NCBI GenBank assembly: GCA_963725145.1
Contig: CAVRXL010000013.1
Span: 1,116,001 to 1,180,000 of the forward strand
DNA from: DATAEE01 sp963725145
GTDB taxonomy: Bacteria; Acidobacteriota; Vicinamibacteria; Vicinamibacterales; 2-12-FULL-66-21
DNA length: 64,000 nucleotides
Direction: 5' to 3'
Part shown: positions 16,167 through 23,205 of the stretch, in pieces
Layout: the number at the start of each line of letters is the position of its first letter
Numbering within the stretch: the stretch's first letter is position 1
The notes under the pieces: model-generated
What the model saw: only the letters and a program-made list of their open reading frames with translations
Database searches by the model: none
Told to the model about the DNA's origin: nothing
Translations under genes and position numbers: made by a program

Positions 16167-17677
16167 CACCGGCCCCATCCCGTCAACTCCGTCCACGGAT
16201 CCGAGAGCGCGGATTGGGGTTGTCCGACGACGCCCGACCTGGAGGTCGGGCCTGCGCTGACTGGTCGATACGACCGCGCAGCCGCTTCCACTTCGGGCGG
16301 TATGCCATCGCCGCCGACGAGCTCCTCGATGCGCTCGTCGACGAAGGCGGTGCTGATCTCGCCCGCGCGGAACGACGGATGCGCCAGGATCGCGCCCAGA
16401 AAAGCGACATTCGTACGAATTCCGAGGATCGGATACGCGCGCAGCGCGGCGGCGGCTCGCGCGATCGCCGCATCCCGGCTCTCGGCGAAGGCGACGACCT
16501 TCGCGAGCAGCGGATCGTAGTGCACCGTTACCTCGCTGCCTTCGGCGATGCCGGAGTCGACGCGAACGCCCGGCGCGGCCGGCTCGCGGTAGAGCAGAAT
16601 CCGGCCGGCCTGCGGCAGGAACCCGCTGGCCGGATCTTCGGCGTAGACGCGGCATTCGATCGCGTGGCCGCGCTGGAGGAGCGTCGACTGGGTCCACGGC
16701 AGCGGGGCGCCCCCCGCGACATCGAGCTGCGCGCGCACGATGTCGATGCCGGCGACCGCTTCGGTGACCGGGTGTTCGACCTGCAACCGGGTGTTCATCT
16801 CCAGGAAGTAGAAGCTCGCGTCGTCGCCCGAGCCTTCCAGCAGGAACTCGATCGTGCCGGCGTTGCGATACCCTGCGGCCCGCGCCGCGGCGACCGCGGC
16901 CTCGCCCATCCGCGCGCGCAGCGCCGGCGTGACCGCCAGGGACGGGCTTTCCTCGACAATCTTCTGGTGCCGCCGCTGGACGGAGCATTCCCGCTCGAAC
17001 AGATGGACCGCGTGCCCTTCGGCGTCGGCGAAGATCTGGATCTCGACGTGACGCGGGCGCTCGACGAGCCGCTCGACGTAGAGCGTCCCGTCGCCGAACG
17101 CCGCGAGCGCTTCCCGGCGTGCGGCAGCGACGGCCTCCCATAGTTCATCCAGCGCGCGGATTGCGCGCATCCCTTTGCCGCCGCCGCCGGATGACGGCTT
17201 CACCAGCGCCGGCAGCCCGACGCTTTCGACCGCGGCGACGATCCCCGCGTCCGACTGATCGGACGGCGTCACGCCAGGGACAACCGGCACGCCCGCGCGC
17301 TCCATGAGGCGGCGGGCGCCGATCTTCGAGCCCATCTTGGCGATGACGTCGGAGGGCGGCCCGACGAAGATGAGGCCGGCCTGGGCGCACGCGCCCGCGA
17401 GTGCAGGATTCTCCGAAAGAAACCCGTAGCCCGGATGGATCGCGTCGGCGCGGCTCGTCCGCGCCGCTTCGATGATCTTCCGGACCGACAGGTAGCTCTC
17501 CGCCGCCGGCGCCGGGCCGAGGTGAACCGCGCGGTCCGCGGCGAGCACGTGGACCGCGCGCTCGTCAGCATCGGAGTACACGGCGACGCTTTCAACGCCC
17601 GCCTCGCGGCAGGCGCGGATGATCCGCACGGCAATCTCGCCGCGATTCGCGATCAGCAGTCTCTTAATGGTCGCCAA
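16166..17677 (-). CDS. Biotin carboxylase part of methylcrotonyl-CoA carboxylase alpha
   Basis: 503 residues from TTG 17677; no ATG or GTG is available in frame near the conserved RLLIANRGEIAVRI N-terminus, and AAGGA is placed upstream. ATP-grasp features are present: the glycine-rich loop KPSSGGGGKGMR, FERECSVQRRHQKIVEESPS, and the EMNTRLQVEHPVTE metal/catalytic segment. It carboxylates biotin with ATP and bicarbonate. Residues 1-445 match the whole carboxylase, and the ORF ends just inside the BT linker at DPWTELTGWGR, where a fused alpha subunit would continue. The missing part is in the overlapping next ORF. A 9-bp-arm palindrome at 16232 adds GPTSRSGVVGQPQ to the tail. Its place beside MCC beta, a hydratase and HMG-CoA lyase points to leucine catabolism. 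Confidence 0.92.
   Translation of the reverse strand: MATIKRLLIANRGEIAVRIIRACREAGVESVAVYSDADERAVHVLAADRAVHLGPAPAAESYLSVRKIIEAARTSRADAIHPGYGFLSENPALAGACAQAGLIFVGPPSDVIAKMGSKIGARRLMERAGVPVVPGVTPSDQSDAGIVAAVESVGLPALVKPSSGGGGKGMRAIRALDELWEAVAAARREALAAFGDGTLYVERLVERPRHVEIQIFADAEGHAVHLFERECSVQRRHQKIVEESPSLAVTPALRARMGEAAVAAARAAGYRNAGTIEFLLEGSGDDASFYFLEMNTRLQVEHPVTEAVAGIDIVRAQLDVAGGAPLPWTQSTLLQRGHAIECRVYAEDPASGFLPQAGRILLYREPAAPGVRVDSGIAEGSEVTVHYDPLLAKVVAFAESRDAAIARAAAALRAYPILGIRTNVAFLGAILAHPSFRAGEISTAFVDERIEELVGGDGIPPEVEAAARSYRPVSAGPTSRSGVVGQPQSALSDPWTELTGWGR
16232..16251. repeat. REP-like palindrome inside the biotin carboxylase tail
   Basis: Perfect inverted repeat with arms GCCCGACCT and AGGTCGGGC around GG. 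The same arm sequence recurs at 23145-23164. It lies in frame 66 nt before the stop codon. Confidence 0.85.
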
Positions 17678-17701
17678 TCACCAATCCTTAATCGACAATG
17701 C

Positions 17702-18481
17702 TCAGGCGTTCCACGGAGGCTTTTGCTTTCGCAGGAACGCTTTCATTCCGTCCTGCCCGTCGCGCGACACGCGCTGCGCCGCGATCGCTTCGGACGTCAG
17801 CGTCCTGACCTCTGAAGGCCGTCTGCCGACAACCTTCGGGATGAGTGTCTTCGCCGCCGCCATCGCCGCGGGCGAGGAGCTAGCCAGTTCCGCGAGTGTT
17901 TTTTCGACCGCCTCGTCCAGCCCCGCCATCGGAACGACTGTATGCACGAGGCCGATGGCACGGGCGTGATCGGCCGCAAAGCGGCGGCCGGTCAGAAACA
18001 GCTCTCGCGCGGAGGACGCACCGATCTTGGCGACCACGAAAGGTGAAATCATGGCTGGAAGGATCCCGAGCTTGACTTCTGTGAACCCGAAGACCGCATC
18101 GTCCGCCGCGATGGCGACGTCACAGACGGCGGCGAGTCCGGCGCCGCCCCCGAGCGCCGCCCCGTGGATGCGCGCGACGAGGGGGAAGGGGAGCGTGTCG
18201 AGCGCCTCGAACATCTGCGCGGCTGCCGTCGCGTCGCGAACGTTCTCCTCCTGCGAGTAGCCGACCATCTTCGACATCCACTCGAGGTCCGCACCCGCGC
18301 AGAAGACAGGCCCGGCGCCCTGCAGCACGGCGGCGCGGAGACGGCGCGCCGCCGCGGCCTCTTCGGCCCACGCCGTCAGCTCAGCGAGCAGCGCCTCGTT
18401 GAAGGCGTTGCGAACCTCCGGCCGGTTCAGCGTTACTCGCGCGATCTTGTGTTCGACACTAATGTCGATCAGATTAGGCAC
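17702..18481 (-). CDS. Enoyl-CoA hydratase family protein, probable methylglutaconyl-CoA hydratase
   Basis: 259 residues from the GTG at 18481, preceded by GGGGG; the frame extends upstream into a repeat but has no coding character there. The crotonase fold shows IARVTLNRPEVRNAFN at the N-terminus, FCAGADLEWM (first oxyanion-hole strand) and HGAALGGGAGLAAVCD (second oxyanion hole), with an acidic residue in FGFTEVKLGILP as the catalytic Glu. Position between MCC beta and MCC alpha, with HMG-CoA lyase downstream, makes 3-methylglutaconyl-CoA hydratase (the liuC/gnyH step) the most likely reaction; sequence alone would allow other enoyl-CoA hydratases. The gap to MCC alpha is 24 nt. Confidence 0.9.
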   Translation of the reverse strand: MPNLIDISVEHKIARVTLNRPEVRNAFNEALLAELTAWAEEAAAARRLRAAVLQGAGPVFCAGADLEWMSKMVGYSQEENVRDATAAAQMFEALDTLPFPLVARIHGAALGGGAGLAAVCDVAIAADDAVFGFTEVKLGILPAMISPFVVAKIGASSARELFLTGRRFAADHARAIGLVHTVVPMAGLDEAVEKTLAELASSSPAAMAAAKTLIPKVVGRRPSEVRTLTSEAIAAQRVSRDGQDGMKAFLRKQKPPWNA

Positions 18482-18528
18482 GACCCCCTGCGCCCTTTGC
18501 GCCCTTTGCTTCCTCTGTGCCCTCTGCG

Positions 18529-20136
18529 CTACATCCGGAACACCCCGAACTTGGGCGGCGGAATGGGCGCGTTGAACGCCATCGACAGCCCGAGGGCGAG
18601 CGCCCGGCGCGTCTCGGCCGGATCGAGGATCCCGTCGTCCCACAACCGGGCCGTGGAGTAGTACGGCGACCCCTCCCGCTCGTACTTGTCGAGGATCGGG
18701 TCGCGGATCGCCGCTTCATCGTCGGCCGCCAGTTCTTTCCCTTCGCGCGCGAGCTGGTCGCGCTTGACCGTCGTCAGCACGCCGGCCGCCTGCTCGCCGC
18801 CCATGACCGAGATGCGCGCGTTCGGCCACATCCAGAGCAGCCGCGGCTCGTACGCGCGGCCGCACATGCCGTAGTTGCCCGCGCCGAACGACCCGCCGAC
18901 GATGACCGTGAACTTCGGCACCACGGAGTTCGCCACCGCGTGAACCATCTTGGCGCCGTCCTTCGCGATGCCGGCCCGCTCGTACTGCCGTCCGACGATG
19001 AAGCCCGTGATGTTCTGGAGAAAGATCAGCGGGATCCCGCGCAGGTTGCACAGCTCGATGAAGTGCGTCGCCTTGAGCGCGGATTCCGAGAAGAGGACGC
19101 CGTTGTTCGCGACGATGCCAACGAGGTAGCCGTGCAGCCGCGCGAAGCCCGTGACGAGGGTTGCGCCGTACCGCTCCTTGAACTCGTCGAACCGCGATCC
19201 GTCGACGAGACGAGCGATGACCTCACGGACGTCGTATGGCTTGCGCACGTCCGCCTGCACGATCCCGTAGATCTCTTTCGGGTCGTAGTGAGGGTCTTCC
19301 GGCGTCGTGACGTCCGGCGGCGGCGACTTCGCGGCGTTCAGCGTGGCCACGATCGTTCGAGCGAGATGCAGCGCGTGCTCGTCATCCTCGGCGAAGTAGT
19401 CGGCCACGCCTGAGAGCCGAGTGTGCACGTCCGCGCCTCCCAGCTCCTCCGCCGTGACTTCTTCGCCCGTCGCGGCCTTCACGAGCGGCGGGCCTCCGAG
19501 GAAGATCGTGCCGGTGCCGCGCACGATGACGGTCTCGTCGGACATCGCCGGGACGTAGGCGCCGCCCGCGGTGCACGAGCCCATGACGAGCGCGATCTGC
19601 GGGATCCGCTCGGCCGACATGCGCGCCTGGTTGAAGAAGATCCGGCCGAAATGATCGCGGTCCGGAAAGACCTCCGCCTGAAGCGGGAGGAATGCTCCGC
19701 CGGAATCGACGAGGTACACGCACGGGAGCCGGTTCTCGAGCGCAATCTGCTGCGCCCGCACGTGCTTTCTCACCGTGATGGGGTAGTAGGTCCCTCCCTT
19801 CACCGTGGCGTCGTTGGCGACGATGAGGACCTCGCGGCCGGAGACGCGGCCAACGCCGGTCACGAGGCCGGCCGCGGGCGCCTCGCTGTCGTACATCTCC
19901 CATGCCGCCAGCGGCGAGAGCTCGAGAAACGGCGAGCCGGGGTCGAGCAGTCGGTCGATCCGCTCGCGGACGGTCAGCTTTCCCTGTTCGCGATGGCGCT
20001 GCAGGTACTTTTCGCCGCCGCCCAGCCGCGCCGCCGCGGTTCGCTCGCGCAGCTCGCGCACGAGTCCGTCCATGCGCGCGCTGTTGGCGCGGAACTCATC
20101 GGAGGCCGGATCGACATGCGTCCCGAGGACGTCCAT
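18529..20136 (-). CDS. Methylcrotonyl-CoA carboxylase beta (carboxyltransferase) subunit
   Basis: 535 residues, the usual length of the family. The ATG at 20136 overlaps the preceding zinc-ribbon stop (TGATG). N-terminal and C-terminal crotonase-like domains are both complete: ARLGGGEKYLQRHREQGKLTVRERI near 40, GGAYVPAMSDE, the LGGPPLVKAATGEEV segment, FLQNITGFIVGRQYE, and the GGSFGAGNYGMCGRAYEPR acyl-CoA pocket. Methylcrotonyl-type beta subunits are recognised by the NITGFMVG and FGAGNYGMCGRA segments, both present here. It transfers CO2 from biotin to 3-methylcrotonyl-CoA. It is followed by the hydratase gene across a 47-nt spacer with short-period repeats. Holoenzyme would pair it with the split alpha subunit downstream. 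Confidence 0.95.
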   Translation of the reverse strand: MDVLGTHVDPASDEFRANSARMDGLVRELRERTAAARLGGGEKYLQRHREQGKLTVRERIDRLLDPGSPFLELSPLAAWEMYDSEAPAAGLVTGVGRVSGREVLIVANDATVKGGTYYPITVRKHVRAQQIALENRLPCVYLVDSGGAFLPLQAEVFPDRDHFGRIFFNQARMSAERIPQIALVMGSCTAGGAYVPAMSDETVIVRGTGTIFLGGPPLVKAATGEEVTAEELGGADVHTRLSGVADYFAEDDEHALHLARTIVATLNAAKSPPPDVTTPEDPHYDPKEIYGIVQADVRKPYDVREVIARLVDGSRFDEFKERYGATLVTGFARLHGYLVGIVANNGVLFSESALKATHFIELCNLRGIPLIFLQNITGFIVGRQYERAGIAKDGAKMVHAVANSVVPKFTVIVGGSFGAGNYGMCGRAYEPRLLWMWPNARISVMGGEQAAGVLTTVKRDQLAREGKELAADDEAAIRDPILDKYEREGSPYYSTARLWDDGILDPAETRRALALGLSMAFNAPIPPPKFGVFRM

Positions 20137-20327
20137 CACCAGCCGCAGCAGTCGGTCTTGAAGCCGCAGCGGGGACAGCGCCAGACGGCGTGCATGCGGA
20201 ACATCTCGGCGCTGCACCGATCGCAAATCGTGGGGCTGGGGGCCTGGGGCTTGGGGCTTAGGGACTGGGGTGTGGGTCCCAAGGCTTGTGGCTTTGGGCG
20301 CTGACCCTGGGGCGGCGTTTCGGACAT
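20136..20327 (-). CDS. Zinc-ribbon microprotein coupled to the MCC beta gene
   Basis: 63 residues. The C-terminal half has CDRC (35-38) and CPRC (51-54), then CC at 60-61, ending in GW: a two-knuckle zinc ribbon with the strongly conserved-looking block MFRMHAVWRCPRCGFKTDCCGW split across it. Residues 5-32 are a Pro/Gln/Lys low-complexity linker (PKPQALGP, PKPQAPSP) encoded by a GGGGCTTGGGG-type DNA repeat, so the N-terminus may be a recent expansion. Its stop overlaps the MCC beta start (TGATG), so it is the first gene of the leucine operon and translationally coupled to it. A chaperone, regulator or small redox role is possible; none is shown. Confidence 0.7.
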   Translation of the reverse strand: MSETPPQGQRPKPQALGPTPQSLSPKPQAPSPTICDRCSAEMFRMHAVWRCPRCGFKTDCCGW

Positions 20328-20455
20328 GCGCGGATTATAGATGACCGGTCCCCAGGGACGTTCTTTTGTATGGAAATCAGTCGCACCGTCTTGTAGTCTT
20401 ACAGGTTGTCAGCCAAATGACGCGCAACTCATACTTGTATAGGAACCGGACGCTT

Positions 20456-20471
20456 TGGCGCACGTCTTGCT
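20456..20471 (+). promoter_or_regulatory. Sigma-54 (-24/-12) promoter upstream of the NtrC-type regulator
   Basis: TGGCGCACGTCTTGCT matches the TGGC-N7-TTGCW consensus, with GG and GC exactly 12 nt apart and a pyrimidine before TGGC. Transcription would start near 20482, 42 nt before the ATG at 20524. Sigma-54 control of a sigma-54 activator gene suggests autoregulation. Confidence 0.65.
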
Positions 20472-20493
20472 GAGGTCGGGCGTCGCCTGGAGC

Positions 20494-20512
20494 GCGGGCC
20501 TCTCAGGTCCGC
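20494..20512 (+). repeat. REP-like hairpin in the 5' leader of the NtrC-type regulator
   Basis: Arms GCGGGCC and GGTCCGC (one G-T pair) around TCTCA. Apart from one base it is the inner part of the element at 35605 and 37070. It would fold in the mRNA leader just upstream of the GAGGA ribosome site at 20516. Confidence 0.7.
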
Positions 20513-20523
20513 TGTGAGGATCA

Positions 20524-21939
20524 ATGACAACAAACGGAAAACGCCGACACCGCGTACTCGCGATCGACGATGAACCGGCGATGATCGACTGGCTGAAGAT
20601 GGTCCTCGAGCACGAAGGGTTCGAGGTCCGGACGGCGCTCATCGGCACGAAGGCCGAAGAGATCTTCAAAAGCTGGAAGCCGGACGTGGTGGTGACGGAT
20701 CTGATGCTGCCCGATATCGACGGCGTCGATCTCCTGCGCCGGTTCAAGCAGACCAACCAGGAAACCGAGGTCATCGTCGTCACCGGCCACGGGAGCGTGC
20801 AGAAGGCGGTCGAGGCGACGAAGGCGGGCGCGTTCGACTTCGTCGAGAAACCGATCAAGGACGCCGACGAGCTCCTCGCTCGCCTTCGACGGGCGCTCGA
20901 GCTGCGCACGCTGCGCGACGAGAACGTCGAGCTGAAGCGGCAGCTCGAAGGACGGTTCCAGTTCGGCAACATCATCGGAAAAAGCAAGAAGATGCACGAG
21001 GTGCTCGACCTCGTCGCCAGCGTCGCCGGAAGCGATGCGAACATTCTGATCCAGGGGGAGAACGGGACGGGCAAGGAGCTGATCGCCAACGCCCTTCACT
21101 ACAACAGCAAGCGGGCGAAGGGGCCGTTCATCAAGATCAACTGCGCGGCGATCCCCAAGGACCTGATCGAGTCGGAGCTGTTCGGGTACAAGAAGGGCGC
21201 GTTCACGGGCGCGATGTCCGACAAGGAAGGCCTGTTCGAGATGGCCGAAGGGGGATCGCTCCTGCTCGACGAGATCGGCGAGATGCCGTCGTACCTGCAG
21301 ACCAAGCTGCTGCGCGTCCTGCAGGAGCGCGAGTACCGGCCGATAGGGAGCGACCGGATCGTGCGCGTCGACTTCAGGCTCATCTGCGCGACGAACATCG
21401 ACCTCGACGTCGCCCTCAGCGAGGGCAAGCTGCGGGAGGATCTCTACTTCCGCATCAATACCATCACTCTACGGGTGCCGCCGCTCCGGGAGCGGACCGA
21501 GGACATCCCGCTCCTCTGGGAGCACTTCCGCGACAAGTACAACAAGCGCCATCAACGCAGCATCAAGGGGATTACCGGCGAGGCGATGCACGCGCTGATG
21601 CGGCACAGGTGGCCGGGGAACGTGCGGGAGCTCGAGAACGTGATCGAGCGCGGCGTGCTGATTTCGAAGGGGAACGAGATCACACCGACGGACCTGCCCG
21701 AGAGCCTGCGCGAGGAGAGCCGCGCGCAGACCGACTTCACGATCCCGCCCCACCGCACGCTCGCCGAGATCGAGAAGATGGCGATCGTCCAGACGCTGCA
21801 CCGGACGAACTGGAACAAGCAGGAGGCGGCACAGATTCTGGGGCTGTACCGGCCCACGCTGTACAGCAAGATGAAGAAGCACGCGATCCTCGACCCGGGC
21901 AAGGGATCGGGCGCCGCGAGTCGTCGCGCGGGTGCGTGA
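20524..21939 (+). CDS. NtrC-family sigma-54-dependent response regulator
   Basis: 471 residues. Receiver domain (10-125) with the acidic pair D15/D16, phospho-acceptor D59 (VVTDLMLPD), threonine in VVTGHG and lysine in VEKPIKD. The AAA+ domain (about 150-385) has Walker A GENGTGKE near 178, the sigma-54-contact loop GAFTGA near 225, Walker B LLLDEIGEM, and an arginine finger region. The C-terminal Fis-type helix-turn-helix is at about 415-455 (NKQEAAQILGLYRPTLYSKMKK). GAGGA precedes the ATG. No histidine kinase is adjacent, so the partner is unknown. The gene itself sits behind a sigma-54-like promoter. Targets could include the pilin-like gene at 59087, but that is only a guess. Confidence 0.95.
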   Translation: MTTNGKRRHRVLAIDDEPAMIDWLKMVLEHEGFEVRTALIGTKAEEIFKSWKPDVVVTDLMLPDIDGVDLLRRFKQTNQETEVIVVTGHGSVQKAVEATKAGAFDFVEKPIKDADELLARLRRALELRTLRDENVELKRQLEGRFQFGNIIGKSKKMHEVLDLVASVAGSDANILIQGENGTGKELIANALHYNSKRAKGPFIKINCAAIPKDLIESELFGYKKGAFTGAMSDKEGLFEMAEGGSLLLDEIGEMPSYLQTKLLRVLQEREYRPIGSDRIVRVDFRLICATNIDLDVALSEGKLREDLYFRINTITLRVPPLRERTEDIPLLWEHFRDKYNKRHQRSIKGITGEAMHALMRHRWPGNVRELENVIERGVLISKGNEITPTDLPESLREESRAQTDFTIPPHRTLAEIEKMAIVQTLHRTNWNKQEAAQILGLYRPTLYSKMKKHAILDPGKGSGAASRRAGA

Positions 21940-22031
21940 CCGCGCTGGATCGCTCCCGTGCGAGGCCCGCGGCCGAGCTTGGTCATCGAATGGCACGGAC
22001 TATGGATCAGATTCGGTCATAGGAGGCGGAC

Positions 22032-22262
22032 GTGGACGATCGGTCTCGCGTGTGTATGTCGTCGTTCATCGGGGCGGTCGCCGGCGCGCTCTACGGGTAT
22101 CTCTACCTGACTGAGAGCGGGCGACGCTTCCGCCTCGAGATCGAGCCGCGGCTGGACAATTTCGTCGGCGAGGTTCAGCGTCTGCGCGGAACCGTACGGA
22201 AGGCCCAGTTTGCCGTCAACGAAGGGCGGCAGTCGCTGTACGAAATTACAGGGAGAGGCTGA
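22032..22262 (+). CDS. Small YtxH-like membrane-anchored protein
   Basis: 76 residues from GTG 22032, 5 nt after AGGAGG. An N-terminal hydrophobic segment (about 10-27, SSFIGAVAGALYGYLYL) is followed by a charged helix (RRFRLEIEPRLDNFVGEVQRLRGTVRKAQ). This is the layout of YtxH-type proteins: a short membrane anchor and a soluble helix, here lacking the typical PxxG motif. It is the first of three small genes separated by 1 and 40 nt, each with a single N-terminal anchor and a long helix, that probably act together at the inner membrane. Function unknown. Confidence 0.7.
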   Translation: MDDRSRVCMSSFIGAVAGALYGYLYLTESGRRFRLEIEPRLDNFVGEVQRLRGTVRKAQFAVNEGRQSLYEITGRG

Positions 22263-22263
22263 C

Positions 22264-22659
22264 TTGGATCTCGACACAACGAACATACTGCTCGGCATCA
22301 TGGCGGCGGTGAGCGTCCTCGAAGGGCTGCTCATCATCGGTCTCAGTGTCGGCGGCTTCATGCTCTACCGGCGGGTCACGACGCTCGTCACCGAGCTCCA
22401 GGAGCGTCAGATCGCGCCGCTGACGGCGAAGGTCAACGCGATTCTCGAGGACGTGCAAGGGGTCACGGGGCGGATGCAGGCGCAGGCGGCTCGGGTCGAT
22501 AATGCCATACATGGCACCCTGGCCAAGGTGGATTCGACGGCTGCCGACGTCAAGGACGCGGTCCGGTACAGGGTCCATTCCGTGGTCGGCGTCGCGCGCG
22601 GCGTGCGCGCCGTCCTGGCGAGCCTGTTCGGCCGGAAGGTGACCGAAGCGCGGGCCTGA
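22264..22659 (+). CDS. DUF948-like membrane protein with long cytoplasmic or periplasmic helix
   Basis: 131 residues from TTG 22264, preceded by GGGAGAGG at a 5-nt distance; the frame opens earlier at 22210 but that overlaps the previous gene and lacks a ribosome site. One membrane helix (about 8-34) leads into a long amphipathic helix rich in V/T/A with heptad spacing (VTELQERQIAPLTAKVNAILEDV, then MQAQAARVDNAI), as in DUF948 proteins, which often sit beside YtxH genes in stress operons. The flanking genes are of that type. A general-stress or envelope role is plausible by this association only. Confidence 0.75.
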   Translation: MDLDTTNILLGIMAAVSVLEGLLIIGLSVGGFMLYRRVTTLVTELQERQIAPLTAKVNAILEDVQGVTGRMQAQAARVDNAIHGTLAKVDSTAADVKDAVRYRVHSVVGVARGVRAVLASLFGRKVTEARA

Positions 22660-22699
22660 AATCGCAGGGCACATCAAGCACAGTTGGAGGTTCGTTCAC

Positions 22700-23065
22700 A
22701 TGGCGTATGAATACGATCGCATCGAGCGTGAAGAGGGAAGCGGCGCGTTTCTGATGGGGCTGCTGGCCGGAACGGTCCTGGGCGCGGGGCTCGGGATGCT
22801 GTTCGCGCCGAAGGCCGGGTCGGAGCTTCGCAGCCAGCTCTCCGAGCAGGCGAACAAGCTGCGGGACACCGCATCGGACACCTATAGCCAGGCGTCTGAG
22901 AAGGTCACGCAGATGGTCGACCGCGGACGCGACGCCTACGAGCGCGCGCGCGGAACGGCGTCGCGCGCGGCGGATGCCGCGGCCCGGACGGCCGATTCCT
23001 TCGGCGCAACCGGCACGGCCGGCTCACCGGCGGGATTCAATCCTCCGGGCGGCGAGCGGCTGTAG
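22700..23065 (+). CDS. YtxH domain-containing protein
   Basis: 121 residues. ATG preceded by TTGGAGG. The YtxH signature is clear: a glycine-rich membrane segment (about 15-35, GAFLMGLLAGTVLGAGLGMLFAP) followed by APKAGSELR, the conserved P-x-[ST]-G-x-E motif, and a helical tail (40-100) with AAxA-type repeats like LEA-related sequences (RARGTASRAADAAART). YtxH proteins are small membrane-tethered stress proteins of unknown mechanism. It ends the three-gene run; a pair of opposed palindromes follows before the YihY gene, so transcription may stop or be processed there. Confidence 0.85.
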   Translation: MAYEYDRIEREEGSGAFLMGLLAGTVLGAGLGMLFAPKAGSELRSQLSEQANKLRDTASDTYSQASEKVTQMVDRGRDAYERARGTASRAADAAARTADSFGATGTAGSPAGFNPPGGERL

Positions 23066-23086
23066 ATCGGCCACACGACGGCGTAG

Positions 23087-23164
23087 GCCCGGCCTTCAGG
23101 CCGGGCGTGCAGGGATCACCCCGGCGTTCGGGCAGCTCGGGCACGCCCGACCTCAAGGTCGGGC
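23087..23164. repeat. Pair of REP-like hairpins (BIME-like) between the YtxH and YihY genes
   Basis: First hairpin 23087-23106: arms GCCCGGCC and GGCCGGGC around TTCA. Second hairpin 23145-23164: arms GCCCGACCT and AGGTCGGGC around CA. The two copies are about 40 bp apart in mirrored context (TAGGCCCGG... and ...CGGGCCTAAA), as in paired REP elements. The second shares its arms with the one at 16232. Confidence 0.85.
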
Positions 23165-23193
23165 CTAAACCGGATTGTGCCCGGTCCAGTTGA

Positions 23194-23199
23194 TATCAT
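23194..23199 (+). promoter_or_regulatory. -10 box TATCAT, possibly leaderless start of the YihY gene
   Basis: TATCAT ends 6 nt before the GTG at 23206 with no ribosome site between them. The transcription start would fall on the start codon itself. The -35 is not obvious. Confidence 0.35.
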
Positions 23200-23205
23200 T
23201 GGCCC

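Noticed and set aside
16214..17143. 309-codon frame antisense to biotin carboxylase
   Set aside because: Arg-rich shadow without domains. The carboxylase frame has all catalytic motifs.
20340..20450. Clear activator binding sites for the sigma-54 promoter at 20456
   Set aside because: Only weak partial inverted repeats (GTCA/TGAC near 20408, GTCCC/GGGAC near 20346); not good enough to call.
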